Shown here piece by piece: positions 6,837-14,945 of a stretch of 25,230 bases of DNA. Source of the DNA: an uncultured Chloroflexota bacterium. GTDB taxonomy: Bacteria; Chloroflexota; Limnocylindria; Limnocylindrales; CSP1-4. Each line of letters starts with the position of its first letter. Position 1 is the stretch's first letter. The DNA is taken from NCBI GenBank assembly GCA_903928275.1, contig CAIYQJ010000188.1:1-25230 (forward strand), read 5' to 3'. A program made the position numbers and the translations under genes. The notes under the pieces are model-generated. The model was not told the origin of the DNA. It worked only from the letters and a program-made list of their open reading frames with translations, and did not search any database.

Positions 6837-6918
6837 CGGACCCGCTGACAGTACCCGCGCCGGAGGCCCGCGGTCCAGCCGCGGACGCGGCCCGCCGGTG
6901 GGGCGGACGGCGGTGCGG

Positions 6919-8238
6919 TCAGGCAGGCAGACCCCCGAGGGGATCGGTCGACGGCCGCGACCCGGGAGCCCGGTCCGACTCGAGGTCCGGGCCGATCCCC
7001 GCGGCCTCGGGTGCCGGCGCGCCGAGTGCGAGGTACGAGAGGAGCGCCGGCTCCAGGCCCACGTCCTCGCCGTCGCGCTCGGAGAGGAACCACTTGTGCT
7101 CGAGGAGGTCGCAGTACGCCTGGACCGGGTCACGGTCCGGGCCGATCGCCTCGGCGAGCCGGACGAGCGTGGGCGCGACCACCTCGGCCCGCCAGCGTGT
7201 GGTCGCCTCGTCGTCGGGCACGTGTCGCTTCTCGTACCACTCCAGCCAGGCGCCGTACTCGCGGAGGTCGTTGAGGAGGAGCCGAGCCTGGTCCTCGAGG
7301 GCGACGATGCCGGCCCGGCGCGCGAGCTCCTCGGCGTGGAAGCGCCGGCTCCCCACTGCGACGCGGAGGCGCAGCCACCCGCCGTTCTCGGCCGGCACGA
7401 GCTCGATCTCCTCGACGGCGAACCCGAGGTCGTTGAGGAGCCGGATCCGACGCGTCACGGCGTGCCGGTCGCCCGAGACGATCTCGTCCTCGCGGTGGAG
7501 CTCGAACCACAGGCGCTCGTACCGCCGTCGGACGGACTCGGCCGCCTCGATCGGGTCGTCCTCCTCGAACGGTCGCCCCAGGTACGCCGCAAGGTCGGCC
7601 AGGCCGAAGGCGACGTTCTCGACGAGGATCTCGAGGTCATAGTCGCGCTGCCCGTCGGAGAGCGCCGCGTGAACTTCGCTCGTCTCCGCGTCCACGAGGT
7701 AGGCCTGGACCCTGTTGCCGTCCCGCCGGAAGAGGGTGTTCGCGAGCGAGCAGTCACCCCAGAAGACGCCCCGCAGGTGCAGGTCCACGAGCAGGGATGC
7801 CATGGCGTCGAGAAGACGCGACCGCGTGCGTCGCGAGGCGCCCGCCATCCGCATGAGGAGGCGCCGGTACTGGAGCGAGTGCGGCAGGTAGTCCGTCACG
7901 ACGATGCCGGTGCCCCACTCCGGCGATTCGGCGATCCCGAGTGCCACCACGGCGGGCAGGCCGAGGTCTTCCAGCTGCCGGAGCACGTCGAACTCGTGCA
8001 CCGCGACGTGGAGCGGCTCCTCCTTCAGGGCGATGACGTCGCCACCGGCCACGACGAACCGCACGAGGTGCCGAGACGGCCCCACGGGCAGGTCGCGGAA
8101 GATCGCCCGGTCGAGCCTCCACGACGCCAGGGGCGCGTCCCACGGCAGCGCGAGCAGCTCGTCGGTCGGCCGGCGGAGGCGAAGGCGCGGGAGCGAGACC
8201 CCCTCGTCGGCGGCAACGAGGGGAGGCGGCGCGGTCAC
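6919..8238 (-). CDS. DUF4032 protein with kinase-like catalytic residues
   Basis: A 439-residue protein I assign to the DUF4032 family. The N-terminal half has the layout of an atypical protein/LPS-kinase fold: K72 (ALKEEP), a glutamate on the next helix (HEFDVL, about E82), a catalytic-loop-like FWGDCSLANTLF with D162 and N167, and a metal-loop-like LVDAETSE with D183. The C-terminal half (about residues 270-400) is a helical region rich in charged residues and is the DUF4032 part proper. Substrate and activity are unknown. The GTG start at 8238 overlaps the methyltransferase stop by 4 nt (GTGA) and has GGGAGG just upstream, so it is translationally coupled. Longer frames run antisense-like through the methyltransferase and were rejected. 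Confidence 0.85.
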   Translation of the reverse strand: MTAPPPLVAADEGVSLPRLRLRRPTDELLALPWDAPLASWRLDRAIFRDLPVGPSRHLVRFVVAGGDVIALKEEPLHVAVHEFDVLRQLEDLGLPAVVALGIAESPEWGTGIVVTDYLPHSLQYRRLLMRMAGASRRTRSRLLDAMASLLVDLHLRGVFWGDCSLANTLFRRDGNRVQAYLVDAETSEVHAALSDGQRDYDLEILVENVAFGLADLAAYLGRPFEEDDPIEAAESVRRRYERLWFELHREDEIVSGDRHAVTRRIRLLNDLGFAVEEIELVPAENGGWLRLRVAVGSRRFHAEELARRAGIVALEDQARLLLNDLREYGAWLEWYEKRHVPDDEATTRWRAEVVAPTLVRLAEAIGPDRDPVQAYCDLLEHKWFLSERDGEDVGLEPALLSYLALGAPAPEAAGIGPDLESDRAPGSRPSTDPLGGLPA

Positions 8239-9254
8239 ATGCCTCCCGGGCGATGCAGGTGGAACAGGGTGGCATCCGAGGGGAGCTCGATCGTCTCCGG
8301 CTCGGGGAGTCCGGCGACCCGGAATGCCGCCCGCGTCTCTTCGCGCGTCTGCAGCGGGGTGCCCTGGAGGATCTCGTCGAGGGCGATCCCGGAGATCAGC
8401 TCTCCGTGCGCGGTGCGGTACTCCGCGATCGTGGAGGGCAGGCACCACGACAGGACCAGGAGGCGCCCGCCGGGCCTGACCGCGCCATAGGCGGCCGCGA
8501 GCGCGTTCGGCTTGTCCGCGATGGCATGGAGCGCGTGCTGGAGGTACACGAGGTCGAACGATGCCTCGCGCCCGATCGCCTCGACCTCGCGCGCCTCGAC
8601 GCGGATGCGGTCCGACAGCCCCGCCGCGTCCACGTTGCGGAGAGCGCGCGCGACGCTGTCCGGCTCCGGCTCGACGCCGAGGAGGCGGGTACGCGGGAAC
8701 CGCTGCGCCATGGCGACGAGCCAGCGCCCTCCCCCACAGTTCATGTCCGCGATCGCTCCGCCCGCGCGCAGCTCGGTCACGAGGTCGGGGAGCAGCGCGA
8801 GGGCCTCCTCGAAGAAGACGGCGGTGTCCTGGCGCGTGAGACGCTCCATCGCGCGGTAGTAGCGCGGCGGACGCTCGCGCACCGGCCTCCCCGACCGCAT
8901 GACGTCCGCCAGCTCGTCGTGATCCATGGCCGCGACCACGGAGAAGAGGAACTGGCCCCCGAGGTATTCGGGGCGGGCTTCATCGAGGAGGACCGCGGCC
9001 ATCGACGGCTCCATCCGCACGAGGGAGCCGTCGTGGTCGACGAGCTCCGACGCGTGCGCCGCCAGCGTCCACGTCCGCAGCGCCGCCGGCGCACAGCCCG
9101 AGACGGCGGCGAGGTCGTCCAGGGAGATCCCCGGGCTGCCGGCCGCCCGGATCCGCTCGAAGAGGCCGAGGTCGAGCCCCAGGTAGACGACCCAGGTCCG
9201 GTGGAAGCCGACAAGCGATGCGGCGAGGTCGTCGAAGCGATCGTCCAGGGTCAT
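8235..9254 (-). CDS. Class I SAM-dependent methyltransferase with dimerisation-type N-terminus
   Basis: A 339-residue protein with the architecture of small-molecule O-methyltransferases. A winged-helix dimerisation domain occupies about residues 10-95 (GLDLGLFERI ... SLDDLAAVSGCAPAALRTW). The SAM-binding Rossmann domain spans about 140-335. The SAM motif I reads AIADMNCGGGRWLVAMA (residues 167-183), a variant of the usual hDhGCGxG. Acidic E195 (LLGVEPEPDS) should contact the ribose, followed by FDLVYLQHALHAI and the late-strand motif RPGGRLLVLSW. ATG 9254 gives the full N-terminal domain, preceded by GGGGGG. It overlaps the DUF4032 gene by 4 nt, so the two products probably act together. The substrate is unknown. 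Confidence 0.86.
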   Translation of the reverse strand: MTLDDRFDDLAASLVGFHRTWVVYLGLDLGLFERIRAAGSPGISLDDLAAVSGCAPAALRTWTLAAHASELVDHDGSLVRMEPSMAAVLLDEARPEYLGGQFLFSVVAAMDHDELADVMRSGRPVRERPPRYYRAMERLTRQDTAVFFEEALALLPDLVTELRAGGAIADMNCGGGRWLVAMAQRFPRTRLLGVEPEPDSVARALRNVDAAGLSDRIRVEAREVEAIGREASFDLVYLQHALHAIADKPNALAAAYGAVRPGGRLLVLSWCLPSTIAEYRTAHGELISGIALDEILQGTPLQTREETRAAFRVAGLPEPETIELPSDATLFHLHRPGGM

Positions 9255-9315
9255 GACCCCCCGATTGTCGCATGCCCGGCGCGCGTGCCGAACGACGCGG
9301 GCCGGACGGGCGGCG

Positions 9316-9338
9316 CCGCCGCGACCGGAGCGCGGCGG
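9316..9338. terminator. Hairpin downstream of the deaminase operon
   Basis: CCGCCGCG, a 7-nt loop and CGCGGCGG form a perfect 8-bp stem just after the stop codon of the 33-aa peptide gene (9349). No T tract follows on the minus strand. The position fits the end of the deaminase / ABM-protein / small-peptide operon. Confidence 0.5.
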
Positions 9339-9348
9339 TTGACGTCGG

Positions 9349-9450
9349 TTACTTGTCGCCGCCCCAGATCCCGACCTTCAGGCCGAGCGGGGAGAACCAC
9401 AGGGCGAACACGATGGCCGTGCCCACGACGATCACGATCGAAGCAGTCAT
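9349..9450 (-). CDS. 33-residue single-helix membrane peptide
   Basis: A small gene of 33 codons plus TAA. The product starts MTASIVIVVGTAIVFALWF, a textbook transmembrane helix (about residues 4-19), followed by the amphipathic tail SPLGLKVGIWGGDK. It begins 14 nt after the stop of the ABM-domain membrane protein on the same strand, with AGGAAG 10 nt upstream. Nearly all its codons end in G or C, as in the neighbouring real genes. A hairpin follows the stop. By position it could be an accessory subunit of a membrane complex with the ABM protein or with a transporter encoded elsewhere; small symporter accessory peptides have this size. No family is recognised with confidence. The topology is well supported, while expression is not proven. 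Confidence 0.68.
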   Translation of the reverse strand: MTASIVIVVGTAIVFALWFSPLGLKVGIWGGDK

Positions 9451-9464
9451 GTCTTGCTCGCTTC

Positions 9465-10433
9465 CTAGATGGATTTCACTGGCGCGATCGGGAACCCGAT
9501 GAAGTAGAAGACCAGCCCCAGGATCGCGATGAGGGCCAGCACGAGGATCACGCCACCCACGTCACGGCGTGGCGTCGGCGTGTCCGAGGGAGTGAGCCAC
9601 CACCCGAACCACCGGGAGAGCAGCCAGATCACCGGCCACCCCAGCACGCCCACGCTGATGATGTTGCCGATGAAGTTGCTGATCGGCAATGGCATCCACG
9701 CCAGAAAGGGGTTGAGGAACAAGATCTCGAGCATGACGATGGGGTACAGCCCGAGCAGGACGATGTAGTTGTTCTTCCAGGCAGGGGCCATCCCCTGGCG
9801 CTGGGCACCGAACGCGAACCAGTTGCCGAACCCGTTGCGCGCCTCCCTGATGATCGACTTCTCGACGAAGCCCTGGGACTCCCTGATCAGCGCCTCCCGC
9901 TCGGGCGACGTTAGCCAGGCGTTGAGGTGCTCGGGGGAATCGAACTTCAGCATCGTGACGAAATCGTCCTGGAACCCCTCCAACGGCGGCTGCACCTCGC
10001 ACCCGAGGTAGCCGGGGAACCTGGATTGCGCGGCATCCATGCGCTTGTGCCACGCCAGGAACGCGTCCTCGGCATCCGGCGCCACCTTGGTCATGATGAC
10101 CGCGGTGGTCTCCGCCCTCGGTCCCGGTCCGCTGCTGCCCATGAAGACGTTGATGGCGTCGTCGCCCACGAGGACCGGCTGGATGCGCTCGAGCATCTGG
10201 GCCCGCTGAGAGGACTCCAGCCAGGCGCGCAGCTGCTCCTGGGTCTCGAACCGCTGGACGATCACCCAGTCGACCTGCGCGGGCGGGAACGGCGGGATCA
10301 CCTCCCCCGAGACGAAACCGGGGAAGGTGGCGACGATCCGGCTCATCTCGGCCTGCCACGCGGCGAACTCCGACTCGTGCTCCGGAGTCACGCAGGTGTT
10401 GGTGACGACCGTCGCGTGACGAGGCTCGGACAT
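9465..10433 (-). CDS. Double ABM-domain membrane protein (COG3224 type)
   Basis: A 322-residue protein with two tandem antibiotic-biosynthesis-monooxygenase (dimeric ferredoxin-like barrel) domains at about residues 7-98 and 108-198. Both copies keep the same layout: a strand, a helix with an FxxW or FxxWH element (FAAWQAEM, FLAWHKRM), FPGF/FPGYxGxEVxPP, and the WV/FVxxxxFxxxExLxAWLxS helix. Three membrane segments follow at about 222-245, 251-273 and 292-314. This is the arrangement of COG3224 proteins, whose reaction is not established; an oxygen- or quinone-linked oxidation is possible. The start is ATG 10433. An in-frame GTG at 10442 overlaps the deaminase stop as GTGA and may be used instead, adding three residues. 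It is in an operon with the 8-oxoguanine deaminase-like gene upstream and the 33-aa peptide downstream. Confidence 0.85.
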   Translation of the reverse strand: MSEPRHATVVTNTCVTPEHESEFAAWQAEMSRIVATFPGFVSGEVIPPFPPAQVDWVIVQRFETQEQLRAWLESSQRAQMLERIQPVLVGDDAINVFMGSSGPGPRAETTAVIMTKVAPDAEDAFLAWHKRMDAAQSRFPGYLGCEVQPPLEGFQDDFVTMLKFDSPEHLNAWLTSPEREALIRESQGFVEKSIIREARNGFGNWFAFGAQRQGMAPAWKNNYIVLLGLYPIVMLEILFLNPFLAWMPLPISNFIGNIISVGVLGWPVIWLLSRWFGWWLTPSDTPTPRRDVGGVILVLALIAILGLVFYFIGFPIAPVKSI

Positions 10434-10438
10434 GTCGG

Positions 10439-11848
10439 TCACCCGGCGTGCGCGAGGGCGAAGGCGTTGTGCTCGCGCACGACCGGCGCCATGTCGACGG
10501 TCACCACGCGACCGTCTTCGACGATCACCTTGCCGTTGATGACGGTGTACTTCGTCTTCTGCGGGGCGCAGAAGACCGTCGCGGCGACCGGGTCGACCAG
10601 GCCACCGGCGTAGTCGACCGTGTTGAGGTCGATGCTGAAGAAGTCGGCGCACATCCCCGGGGCCAGGTGACCGATGTCGTCGCGGCCGAGGACCTCGGCA
10701 CCACCGCGCGTCCCGATCTCGAGGGCCTCTCGAGCGGTCATCCACTCGGCAGCGCGGAGCGGATCCGACGTGGACAGCACGGTCTGGGGACCTTCCGGCG
10801 GCAGCAGGCCCATGCGGAGCCGGGCGAGGAGCATCGCCTGCCGGACCTCGCCGAGCATGTGGTTGCAGTCGTTGCTGGCGGAGCCGTCCACGCCGATGCC
10901 GACCTTCACGCCGGCGTCGCGGTACTTCTTGACCGGGGCGATGCCCGACGCCAGGCGCATGTTCGACGACGGGCAGTGGGCCACGCCGGTGCCGGTGGCG
11001 GCGAACTGGGCGATCTCGAGGTCGTTGACGTGGATGCCGTGCCCGTACCAGACGTCCTTGCCGAGCCAGCCGACCGACTCCATGTAGGCGACCGGGCGCA
11101 TCCTGTACATCTCGAGGGTGAACCTCTCCTCGTCGAACGTCTCGCACAGGTGCGTGTGCAGGCCGACGCCGACGTGCTGACGAGCGAGCTCGGCTGACCG
11201 CTTCATGAGTCCCGGCGTGACGGAGAACGGCGAGCACGGGCCGAGAGAGACGTTGAGCATGGATCCGCGGGACGTGTCGTGGTAGCGATCGATGACACGC
11301 TCGGAGTCCACGAGGATGTCGTCCTCGTCCTCGACGCAGCTGTCCGGGGGAAGCCCGCCCAGCGACTTGCCGAGCGTCATCGAGCCGCGGCAGGCCACGA
11401 AGCGCGTGCCGATCTCGGCGGCCGCGGCGATCTGGTCGTCGACCCTGCAGCCGCTCTTGAACACGTAGGAATGGTCGAACACCGTCGTGCAGCCGCTGGC
11501 GGCAAGCTCGGCGAGCCCCACGAGGGTGCTCAGCCGGGTCGCCTCGGGCGTCCGCTGGGCCCAGATCTCGTAGTGGGCGAGGAGCCACGGGAACAGGTTG
11601 ATGTTCTGGGCCTGCGGCAGGTTCCGCGTCAGCGTCTGGTCGAGGTGGTGATGCGTGTTGACCAGGCCCGGCAGTGCGATCTGGCCGGTGAGGTCCAGGA
11701 CCACGTCCGCCGTCTCCGGGAGGTCCGACGTCGGCCCCACCTGCTCGATGATGCCGTCCCGGGCGAAGATCCCTCCGTCCGTGATCTCGCGCCGTCCGTC
11801 GTCCATCGTGACGAGGATGTCGGCGTGGCGCGCCAGCAGGGTCCCCAT
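10439..11848 (-). CDS. Amidohydrolase, probable 8-oxoguanine deaminase
   Basis: A 469-residue metal-dependent amidohydrolase of the cytosine/guanine deaminase branch. Zinc ligands are visible: H66 and H68 (NTHHHLD), H233 in HTHLCE with catalytic E236, H270 or H273 (YGHGIH), and D321 in GVDGSASND. The GVDGSASND and SGCRVDD segments are what I associate with 8-oxoguanine deaminase, which turns 8-oxoguanine into urate and ammonia. Hydroxy-s-triazine hydrolases (AtzB/TrzN-like) share the fold and are the alternative. The N- and C-terminal beta-sandwich (residues 1-58 and 400-469) is complete, so the gene is intact. ATG 11848 has GCGGAGGA 9-10 nt upstream. It is the first gene of the three-gene operon with the ABM membrane protein and small peptide, which ties purine-base deamination to a membrane function. 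Confidence 0.83.
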   Translation of the reverse strand: MGTLLARHADILVTMDDGRREITDGGIFARDGIIEQVGPTSDLPETADVVLDLTGQIALPGLVNTHHHLDQTLTRNLPQAQNINLFPWLLAHYEIWAQRTPEATRLSTLVGLAELAASGCTTVFDHSYVFKSGCRVDDQIAAAAEIGTRFVACRGSMTLGKSLGGLPPDSCVEDEDDILVDSERVIDRYHDTSRGSMLNVSLGPCSPFSVTPGLMKRSAELARQHVGVGLHTHLCETFDEERFTLEMYRMRPVAYMESVGWLGKDVWYGHGIHVNDLEIAQFAATGTGVAHCPSSNMRLASGIAPVKKYRDAGVKVGIGVDGSASNDCNHMLGEVRQAMLLARLRMGLLPPEGPQTVLSTSDPLRAAEWMTAREALEIGTRGGAEVLGRDDIGHLAPGMCADFFSIDLNTVDYAGGLVDPVAATVFCAPQKTKYTVINGKVIVEDGRVVTVDMAPVVREHNAFALAHAG

Positions 11849-12093
11849 GCCGTGTGTCCTCCGCGTGCCGCCGGATCCGAGGACGGCGAATCGCCCGCGG
11901 ATCCGGCCGGAGCGGACGTGGCCATGGGACTCCGGCGATTATCGAGACGGGCGGCGGAAGAAGCCATACGACGAAAGTCCCCGGCAGCCGTCATCCACAT
12001 GGAGGAGACGCCCGACTGGCCGCACGATGGCCCGGTCAGGGCACGCCCGACGTGCGGCGGTCGCGGCGGGGTCGTCGGCTCCCGCGTCCTCGC

Positions 12094-12116
12094 CCCGGGC
12101 GGACGACCGCCCCGGG
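12094..12116. terminator. Hairpin directly after the acyl-CoA dehydrogenase stop
   Basis: CCCGGGCGG-ACGA-CCGCCCCGGG pairs over about 9 bp with one bulged base, immediately beyond the minus-strand stop codon at 12117. The position suits a terminator; no T tract is present. Confidence 0.48.
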
Positions 12117-13337
12117 TCAGGCGTGAGCGCCGGGCGGCAGCCGGTCGAACCCCTCGGCCGGCAGCGGCTCGCACCGGATCGGGCGGTCCCGACGGTAGCC
12201 GAGGACGTAGTCGGCCTGGATGAGCTGGTGGAGCTGGCTCGTGCCCTCGTAGATCACCGCGGCCTTGCCGTTGCGCAGGTAGCGCTCCACCGGGAACTCG
12301 TTGCTGTAGCCGTTCGCGCCGTGGATCTGGATGGCGTCGAGCGCGCTCGCGACCGAGTGCTCCGTGGCGAACCACTTGGCGAGACTCGTCTCGCGCGTCG
12401 TCCGGGAGCCGTGGTTCTTGAGCCAGCCCGCCTTCCAGGTGAGGAGCCGGCCGGCCTGGATCCCGGCCTCCATCTTCGCGATCATCTGCGCGACGAGCTG
12501 GTGGTGGCCGATCTCCTGCCCGAACGTCTCGCGCTCGTGCGCGTACTTCACGCTCGCGTCGAGGCATGCCTGGGCCAGCCCGACCGCGCCGGCGGCGACC
12601 GTGTAGCGACCCTGGTCGATGGCGCTCATCGCGATGAGGAAGCCCTCGCCCTCCTCGCCGATCCGGTTGGCCGCCGGCACGCGCAGGTCGTCGAAGTTGA
12701 GCGTCCCGGTGTTGCCGGCGCGGATGCCGAGCTTGCCGTGCAGCGTCCCCGTCGTGAGGCCGGCCATCCCGCGCTCCACGACGAACGCCGTGACCCCCTT
12801 GTGGCGGAGCGCACGGTCCACCGTCGCGAAGACGAGGAAGGTGTCGGCGACGTCGGCGAGGCTGATCCAGATCTTCGAGCCGTTCAGGACGTAGTCGTCG
12901 CCGTCGCGGCGCGCCGTCGTCTGCAGCGCCGCGGCATCCGTCCCCACGCCCGGCTCGGTGAGCGCGAACGTCGCGATCGTCCGGCCCTGCGCCTGCGGGA
13001 CGAGGAATCGTTGCTTCTGGTCCTCGTTCGCCCACTGGAGCAGCGTGAGGCTGTTGAGCCCCACGTGGACGCTCATGATCACGCGGAAGGCCGTATCCGC
13101 CCGCTCGAGCTCCTCGCAGATGATGGCGAGGCTGATGTAGTCCATCCCCGCGCCGCCGTAGCGCTCCGGGATGGGCGCGCCGAGGTAGCCGACCTCCGCC
13201 ATCTTCCGGAAGACCTCGACGTGGACCTCGTTCGCTGCGTCCCACTCGCGGATGTGCGGCGCGATCTCCGCGTCGGCGAACTCTCGGACGCTCTGCGCGA
13301 CGAGCCGGTTCTCCTCGGAGAGCGAGAGGTCGATCAC
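12117..13337 (-). CDS. Acyl-CoA dehydrogenase
   Basis: A 406-residue FAD enzyme that introduces an alpha-beta double bond into an acyl-CoA and passes electrons to ETF. The N-terminal helical domain begins at residue 5 (SLSEENRLVAQSVREFAD). The middle beta domain has the family signature FALTEPGVGTDAAALQT (FAD/substrate binding). The C-terminal domain has RETFGQEIGHHQLVAQMIAKM and IQIHGANGYSNEFPVERYLR, and the catalytic base is E364 in YEGTSQLHQ. This Glu position is that of short/medium-chain, butyryl- and glutaryl-CoA dehydrogenases. About 20 extra residues extend past the usual C-terminus. The start is GTG 13337, with CGGAGA upstream. It is divergent from the class III aminotransferase, so a joint role in amino-acid breakdown is possible. 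The acyl specificity cannot be read from sequence. Confidence 0.92.
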   Translation of the reverse strand: MIDLSLSEENRLVAQSVREFADAEIAPHIREWDAANEVHVEVFRKMAEVGYLGAPIPERYGGAGMDYISLAIICEELERADTAFRVIMSVHVGLNSLTLLQWANEDQKQRFLVPQAQGRTIATFALTEPGVGTDAAALQTTARRDGDDYVLNGSKIWISLADVADTFLVFATVDRALRHKGVTAFVVERGMAGLTTGTLHGKLGIRAGNTGTLNFDDLRVPAANRIGEEGEGFLIAMSAIDQGRYTVAAGAVGLAQACLDASVKYAHERETFGQEIGHHQLVAQMIAKMEAGIQAGRLLTWKAGWLKNHGSRTTRETSLAKWFATEHSVASALDAIQIHGANGYSNEFPVERYLRNGKAAVIYEGTSQLHQLIQADYVLGYRRDRPIRCEPLPAEGFDRLPPGAHA

Positions 13338-13553
13338 GGCGGGTCTCCGATCGGCACGGCGCCGGAGGACGGCGGCACCGGGGGGGGTGGGGTCGTGGTG
13401 GGGTCGGCCATCATTCTACGGACGGCCACACCGCGAATGAGCGGGCGCGCGACCGCACCGCCGGAGGCGCTATCCTCGGTGCGGGTCGAGGGTCCGCCCG
13501 GTCCCCTCCCCCAGTCATCGGATCCGAGCGGGCGTCAGCCGCCGAGGCACGCC

Positions 13554-14879
13554 ATGACGATCTCCGACGCCGCCCGCGACGCATCGGGCCTCGACCTTGC
13601 CAGCCTGGCCACCGCGCATCTCACGCCGGTCCTCGGGCGATACTTCGAGCGCAGCTGGGAGCGCGGCGAAGGCCATCACCTGTACGACACCGACGGCCGC
13701 GCCTACCTCGACTTCGCGAACGGCATCGCCGTCTCCGTCCTGGGCCACCACCATCCGGCGGTCACCGCGGCTATCCACGCGCAGGTCGACCGCATGATCG
13801 CGCCGACGGCCGCGATGGGCTTCTCCGAGCCCAGCGTGCGACTCGCCGACCTCCTCGCCACGACCCTCCCGGACCCGATCGACACGATCTTCTTCCTCAA
13901 CTCCGGCTCGGAGGCCATCGAGGCGGCGCTGAAGCTCGCGCGGCGCGTCACGGGGCGGCCGGGGATCGTGGCCTTCACCGGCGGCTTCCACGGGCGGACG
14001 ATCGGTGCCGCGTCCATCACGAGCTCGAACATCAACTACCGGAAGGGCTACGAGCCGCTCCTGCCGAGCGTCTACCTCACCCAGTATCCGCGGGTCTACC
14101 GTGACTTCGGCGGGGACGAGGAGCGGGCGGTCCGCGTGACGCTCGGCCACCTCGAGGCCCTGTTCGCGACCACGATCCCGGGCGAGAGCGTCGCCGCGAT
14201 CGTGATCGAGTGCGTCCAGGGCGAGGGTGGCTACATCCCGGCACCTGCTCCGTTCCTCCGCGGCCTGCGGGCGATCTGCGACCGCCACGGGATCCTCCTC
14301 GTCGCGGACGAGGTACAGGCCGGCTTCGGGCGCACAGGGAAGATGTGGAGCTTCGAGCACGCCGGGATCGTCCCGGACGTGCTCTGCACCGCGAAGGCGA
14401 TCGCCAACGGCCTGCCTCTCTCCGCGCTCGCGACGCGGCGCGAGCTCCAGGAGGCCTGGGGCAAGAGCGCGCACGGCACCACGTACGGCGGCAATCCCGT
14501 CGCCTGCGCCGCCGGCGTGGCCGTCCTCCAGACGATCATCGCCGACGACCTCGTCGCGAACGCGGCCGCCCGAGGCGCGCAGCTCACCGCGGCTCTGCGG
14601 GAGATCGCGGCGACCGACGAGCGGATCGGCGACGTGCGCGGGCCGGGGCTCATGATCGGGCTCGAGTTCGTGCGCGACCGGGCGACGCGCGAGCCGGACG
14701 GCGAGACGTGCGAGGCCGTCATCCAGGCCTGCGCGGACGAGGGCCTCCTGCTCATCTCGTGCGGGACCGAGCACAACGTGGTCCGCTGGATCGCGCCGAT
14801 CGACGTCTCGGCGGCCGAAGTCGACGAGGCGCTCGTGATCTTCCGGCGCGTGCTCGCGTCCGTGCGCGTCCAGGCGTAG
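13554..14879 (+). CDS. gabT: Class III aminotransferase, 4-aminobutyrate type
   Basis: A 441-residue PLP enzyme of the GABA/acetylornithine aminotransferase family. Features are LDFANGIAVSVLGHHHP near the N-terminus, the phosphate-binding GSEAIEAALKLARR, FTGGFHGRTIGA, ECVQGEGGYIPAP, the PLP-ring aspartate D252 in VADEVQAGFGRTG, and the Schiff-base lysine K281 in CTAKAIANGLPLSA. The carboxyl-terminal GTEHNVVRWIAP element favours omega-amino acid aminotransferases such as GabT. The start ATG 13554 has CCGAGG 7 nt upstream. The very long in-frame extension to its left is antisense to the acyl-CoA dehydrogenase and is not coding. The divergent acyl-CoA dehydrogenase suggests catabolism of GABA, 5-aminovalerate or a similar compound, which is an inference. 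Family certainty is high; the exact substrate is moderate. Confidence 0.88.
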   Translation: MTISDAARDASGLDLASLATAHLTPVLGRYFERSWERGEGHHLYDTDGRAYLDFANGIAVSVLGHHHPAVTAAIHAQVDRMIAPTAAMGFSEPSVRLADLLATTLPDPIDTIFFLNSGSEAIEAALKLARRVTGRPGIVAFTGGFHGRTIGAASITSSNINYRKGYEPLLPSVYLTQYPRVYRDFGGDEERAVRVTLGHLEALFATTIPGESVAAIVIECVQGEGGYIPAPAPFLRGLRAICDRHGILLVADEVQAGFGRTGKMWSFEHAGIVPDVLCTAKAIANGLPLSALATRRELQEAWGKSAHGTTYGGNPVACAAGVAVLQTIIADDLVANAAARGAQLTAALREIAATDERIGDVRGPGLMIGLEFVRDRATREPDGETCEAVIQACADEGLLLISCGTEHNVVRWIAPIDVSAAEVDEALVIFRRVLASVRVQA

Positions 14880-14890
14880 CGGCTGGCCGG

Positions 14891-14926
14891 GGCGGGCCCG
14901 TCGCGCAGGCTGCGGGCGGGCCCGCC
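14891..14926. terminator. Nested hairpin after the aminotransferase gene
   Basis: GGCGGGCCCG and CGGGCCCGCC form a perfect 10-bp stem. Inside the loop CGCA-GGC-TGCG can add four more pairs. It starts 12 nt after the aminotransferase stop and ends 19 nt before the next gene on the same strand. It could terminate or attenuate transcription into the DUF1801 gene. Confidence 0.5.
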
Positions 14927-14945
14927 GCGTCCGAGGAGGTGTCCC

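Noticed and set aside
9309..9320. GGCGGCGCCGCC palindrome as a regulator site
   Set aside because: Simple GC palindromes are frequent at this base composition and it overlaps the better-formed hairpin at 9316-9338.
11655..13553. N-terminal extension of the aminotransferase frame
   Set aside because: It runs antisense through the acyl-CoA dehydrogenase and the deaminase start. The aminotransferase family begins at ATG 13554.
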